Shown piece after piece: positions 60,313-64,000 of a DNA stretch of 64,000 nt. Below the pieces are notes generated by a model, which was not told where the DNA came from, ran no database searches, and saw only the letters and a program-made list of their open reading frames with translations. Positions within the stretch are counted from its first letter, which is position 1. Every line of letters starts with the position of its first letter. Source of the stretch: Siphonodentalium dalli (lineage: Eukaryota; Mollusca; Scaphopoda; Gadilida; Siphonodentaliidae); the NCBI GenBank assembly GCA_032622095.1, contig CP136068.1, positions 118,221,509 to 118,285,508 of the forward strand, in the 5' to 3' direction. A program made the translations under genes and the position numbers.

Positions 60313-60411
60313 GTCCAGATTATGAAATCAAATCATCACTGCCTGCTGGAAATGTGTACATAGGACTTGCCTGGGGCTACTTGACAGGCTACCTGAGTTT
60401 TGTTATACCTG
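60313..60411 (+). CDS. STING ligand-binding-domain first exon (STING unit 2)
   Basis: The acceptor ATTTATTAACAG/GT and donor ATACCTG/GTATGT bound 99 nt, entry phase 1, exit phase 1. It encodes PDYEIKSSLPAG, then NVYIGLAWGYLTGYLSFVIP. This lines up with human STING 'fnvahglawsyyigylrlilp', the helix that opens the ligand-binding domain. Tyr163 and Tyr167 (which stack on the cyclic dinucleotide bases) and Gly166 are kept; Ser162 is Gly. The entry phase equals the exit phase of the TIR exon at 50965, so TIR splices straight into STING, as in oyster TIR-STING. The rest of the domain must lie right of the window; I saw no further STING exon up to 64000. Confidence 0.87.
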
Positions 60412-61408
60412 GTATGTAGAATTAATACCTAAAAGCCAATGCAGACTGCATGCACTACAAGCGGTGCAAGTATCATGTTTTCTGTCTTGTTGGCGTGAAA
60501 ACATAATGCTGATTGTCGTTGAATGACATCATACGCCATACTAAGGATATTGAGTTTTGTTTGTATTATTTGCCAATGTTCTTACCATGTAGACTATGGT
60601 AAAACACAACCAAGCTTTAGCGCAAGTATTCTATAGCGGTCCGAGGTATGCTTCCCTGAGAAAATTTTGAAATATGGATGCACTACAGTTGATTTTGGCC
60701 ATCAGAATTGGAGGCGAATTAGACTCAAAAGTTGAGAGTGTTATAATACCAAGGTGACATGATCAGGAATTACTCCTGAACTGACATGAACTATTTAGGA
60801 ACCGTTCATGGACATTGAAGTGTTCATGAACTTTTTCATGAATGTTCATGAACTCAACAAGTTCATCAACATTCATAAAACACTCAAGTTCATGAACAAT
60901 TGATGTTAATGAACATTCATAAAACACTCAAGTTCATGAACAATTGATTTTCATGAACATTCATGAACAATATTAATATTTTAGGAACCAGCCTTATCAA
61001 AATGAAATGAATAGTTGAACTTCATGAACATTCATGATGGTACCTGAATGGTGCATGGACTTTCAAAATCATGATAGGTTCCTGAGCTGTGCATGAACTA
61101 TACATTCATGGTGGTTTCTGAACTTTCCATATTACCATTGGTTCCTGAAATGTGCATCCCAAACTTTTCACATTCATTGACCATTGGTGCAGGTCAATTT
61201 GTTTCTGAGTTATGCGAAACAACAATAAAACAATGCCTTATGTTCATACTTTAATCGGTAACTTCCAGAGTTCGCACAGAAATAAATAGTCCTTGAATTT
61301 TGGACCTTGGAATGAATAGTCCTTGGATCCGATATGAACATTGAATAGTACTTTAATTGAATAACCAGTCCTTGAATATTGAGAAAGTACAGAACCCTTC
61401 CCTTAGTA
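60412..61408. other. Intron with a GTTCATGAAC palindrome cluster
   Basis: 60780-61190 is dense in GTTCATGAAC and its half-words ('ttcatgaacattcatga'). A ~44-bp direct duplication ('acattcataaaacactcaag', 'ttcatgaacaattgat') lies at 60870-60957. No exon seen. Confidence 0.6.
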
Positions 61409-62886
61409 AGGGTTTCCGCCAGGCCGGCTGCGGGTCCGTCACACGGACCCATTCCCCCCGTTGGTCGTTGCATGTAATCCCGCTCATACACAAATAAATG
61501 ACGTTATTAAAAACTTTTTCAGTCTCGTCTGTGTCAACAGGCTATATATCTACACTTATTTTCATTAATATTGACAAAATTAAATCGACACAGTCCATCT
61601 CCCGAAAAAAAAATAAGAAAGAGCGTGTCAAATAGCGACATTAGATACAACGTAATACATGTCGCAGTAACATCAAAGAATGCCGGACTGTTGAGTGCGG
61701 GTATTTTTGTGCACGGGATTCCATGGATGAAACTATTCACGCTCGAATACCCCGTGCTATCGTATGATTACATAATTGGATCAAAGAACACTCAATTGCT
61801 GAGTCGGGGATATTTTTATGCACGGGATTTTCGTGGATGAAACTACTCAATGTTGATCATTTATCTTATTGCTGTATTAGCATTTGTTTTGCGTTTGATG
61901 TACCGGTAAGTGAAGTTCCTGAAAAATGCATGTGATTCTCTACGTGTGTTGATTATTATGCGTTTATTGCGATGCATACTTAACAAAATTCCAAAGTGAT
62001 TTATTTCACAATAATACGGAACCTGTCCCAAATAAGTCTTTATAGCGGGAATTCATAGTGAGAACACCATTCATTTGAGCCATATTACATGCATGAAGGA
62101 TAAACACGAACACATCCCCACAATATGGAGATAAAGTCAAAGTACGGTCAATAATAGTTTTGTTGTCCCGCCTGGGTCCCCAAGCACAATAATCAGCGAC
62201 GCACATGTTCACATTTCCCGCCAAAAACTCAACTATATTTTATAACACGTTGGCTAAAACTATGTTCTATAGCTGCGGTCATCAGTTGTTGGACTAACAC
62301 AGACTACTGAACAAGCTACGCGTTCCGGGTGAAAGATTTCGCTACCATTCGTATTTCGCCGCTATAAATATCTCCTGCAGACAAACCCTGCAGTATGACG
62401 TCACCGCACACAAATAGTTTTACGATCGACAGAATATATAATCCTGTCAGTTTCATTTTCACTGACGCTACTTGAAATTCTAAGAAATACATTATTCAAT
62501 TCTCCTTGCTCGGTATTATTGGTCAATGCGTAGATGCTTTTTAGTATTTAGAATCTTATTGTAAGTTATAAATTTGTAAACACTGTATTAAACTCGCGTA
62601 GCTCTTTCATTTATATAGGCTTCAATCAGACGGCAGTCTTATGTACGTAATTAACTGACTAACTATTTGGATACCATCAACAGAATTAATGCACCCACGG
62701 AAATGATCGACTTGCATAATATACGTAGCTTTGGATTGCTTTGTGTGACACTCAGGTGCAAGGAAACGGCTTCTTTTCAATGTCATATAAAAAAAAATTC
62801 CTCCGACCGTACGAACCATGGTCGTCCCGTCGCGTTATGTATTTCCCCAATACGGACCCATTAATTCCCCCCTGGCGGAAACCCTG
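61409..62886. mobile_element. hAT-like non-autonomous element
   Basis: Ends AGGGTTTCCGCCAGG (left) and CAGGGTTTCCGCCAGG (right, complemented), flanked by CCTTAGTA and CCTTGGTA, an 8-bp duplication with one mismatch. Further inside, 'gggtccgt' recurs in both ends. The interior includes a diverged tandem duplication near 61690-61850 ('gcacgggattccatggatga'). No transposase. Confidence 0.5.
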
Positions 62887-62894
62887 CCTTGGTA

Positions 62895-63600
62895 CCGCGT
62901 TCCATCGTACATCCCAAATATTCCCAAGATTAACAACACCCATATAGGATAGCATGTTGCATCGTCGCTCGGACCGCATTTAATAACACCAACTACACAT
63001 ACTCATCCCAATATAAATATATACACAAAAACATTCCATCACAACTCTATAAACACACAAGAACATTCCATCGCAATTACATCGCCCATTTGCATCTGCA
63101 ATGATGGCACAACATCATTGAATGTTCTAAATGACACCCTATATAGGAACATGCATTGTGTACAAGTCCATCTGCATCTGCGCCGATGAAAGAACATTAC
63201 TGAATGTTCTAAACCGCGCACTGTAAATGAGAAGTGTATCGCTATAGTCTACCACACACACTACGCGGACTGTTATGGTGACAATGCGTCATTGAAACAA
63301 AAATGTACAATTAGAAATGTACAATTAGTCCCCAATATATACGCAATTTGCATATTCCATCATAAATATGTACAGATATATATTGCATCAATTTGACTAC
63401 CTGATTAGAATTCTCTAATAAATTTTCACACAGAGAACGGTGCATTGCTGTATGAATAGTGTATCGCTATTATGTCATGACTCCTAATAAGCATGGGACA
63501 AGTTCAGTGTTACGCGCTGGACCGATAAATCCTGTGGCCAAAAGTTTAGCCAAATGAAAATTTTATTAGCCAAATGAAAAAAACTTTGGCCATCAATTTT
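62895..63600. other. Non-coding DNA with short local repeats
   Basis: 63030-63210 repeats 'gaacattccatc' and 'catctgcatctgc'. 63541-63585 repeats 'ttagccaaatgaaaa'. No gene seen. Confidence 0.4.
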
Positions 63601-63604
63601 TTAT

Positions 63605-64000
63605 CCTGCGCCAAATTTAAAATTTGCGGGGGATATAGTAATGGGTTCCGTCCGTCGTACCGTCTGTCTGTCCGTCGTGCCGTCCGTCCGTCCCGAATTT
63701 GTAAGTCATAACTTGAACAAATGTCAACGGATTTCAAAGATTTGTGGTATATGAGTTCACCTGACCATTACCTAGAATGAGTTCACAAACCAGGTCCGGC
63801 CGGATATTTTTACCGGAGTTATTGGACTTTGTTTATTATTTCGGTCAAATTTACCTAATAGCAAATAGACGACGTCACAGGGCTCATTTTCACAAATCTC
63901 AACAGATTTCAAAGATATTTTGTATATGAGTTCACCTGACCATTACCTAGAATGAGTTCACAAGCCAGGTCCGGCCGGATATTTTTACCGGAGTTATTGG
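63605..64000 (+). repeat. F6 repeat element (runs off the window)
   Basis: The imperfect head hairpin GCGCCAAATTT...AAATTTGCGG is followed by 'ccgtccgtcgtaccgtctgt'. Two ~180-bp units share 'tatgagttcacctgaccatt', 'acctagaatgagttcacaa' and 'ccggccggatatttttaccg'. Confidence 0.7.

Overview
This window looks like nuclear DNA of a marine invertebrate, most likely a bivalve mollusc. It is AT-rich, has spliceosomal introns with GT-AG borders, and is dominated by nested transposable elements. The only host gene I can support is a TIR/STING innate-immunity locus. The bivalve assignment is inference: TIR-STING proteins are known from oysters, and hairpin plus CCGTCCGT repeat families of this kind are frequent in molluscs.

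Host locus (+ strand). Four small exons lie in one orientation over 42 kb: a STING ligand-binding-domain exon (18100-18265), a STING C-terminal helix exon (31328-31449), a TIR exon (50554-50965) and a second STING domain start (60313-60411). Their splice phases chain without conflict: 0/1, 1/0, 0/1, 1/1. Read literally this is a STING-TIR-STING (tandem TIR-STING) coding chain. Two adjacent TIR-STING genes is the main alternative, because the TIR exon carries an in-frame ATG in a strong Kozak context. The introns are bloated by transposons.

Mobile DNA, left to right: a GC-rich-TIR element (109-2367); a LINE reverse-transcriptase tail (2383-3063); two copies of a 2.4-2.8 kb hairpin-headed repeat (F1; 3153-5532 and 10767-13585), the second nested in a TIR element (10619-14152); a Harbinger-like TIR element (7921-10357); several MITEs and foldbacks (17764-19273); large tandem arrays of a 155/165-bp dimeric repeat (F2; 16822-23273, 29093-29775, 31711-38575, 49810-50545, 55171-57440); an apparently intact 5.8-kb ISL2EU-like transposon (23274-29092) with two convergent genes, a THAP-DDE transposase and a SAP-SWIM-YqaJ nuclease, plus its exact 480-bp deletion derivative (36424-36903); piggyBac-like elements at TTAA (33309-35295 and 39097-46440); a hAT-like element (43699-44881); and a nest in the TIR-STING intron (51162-59944) that contains a decayed 6.6-kb element with 700-bp TIRs, itself split by an F2 array.

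The repeat families called F1-F7 here (my labels) mostly share one plan: a 5' hairpin, a CCGTCCGT-type microsatellite, then 120-170-bp tandem units. Where I can see a 3' end, the hairpin arm recurs there inverted. This resembles Helentron-associated non-autonomous elements, but I cannot prove that assignment. No tRNA, rRNA or CRISPR array was seen.
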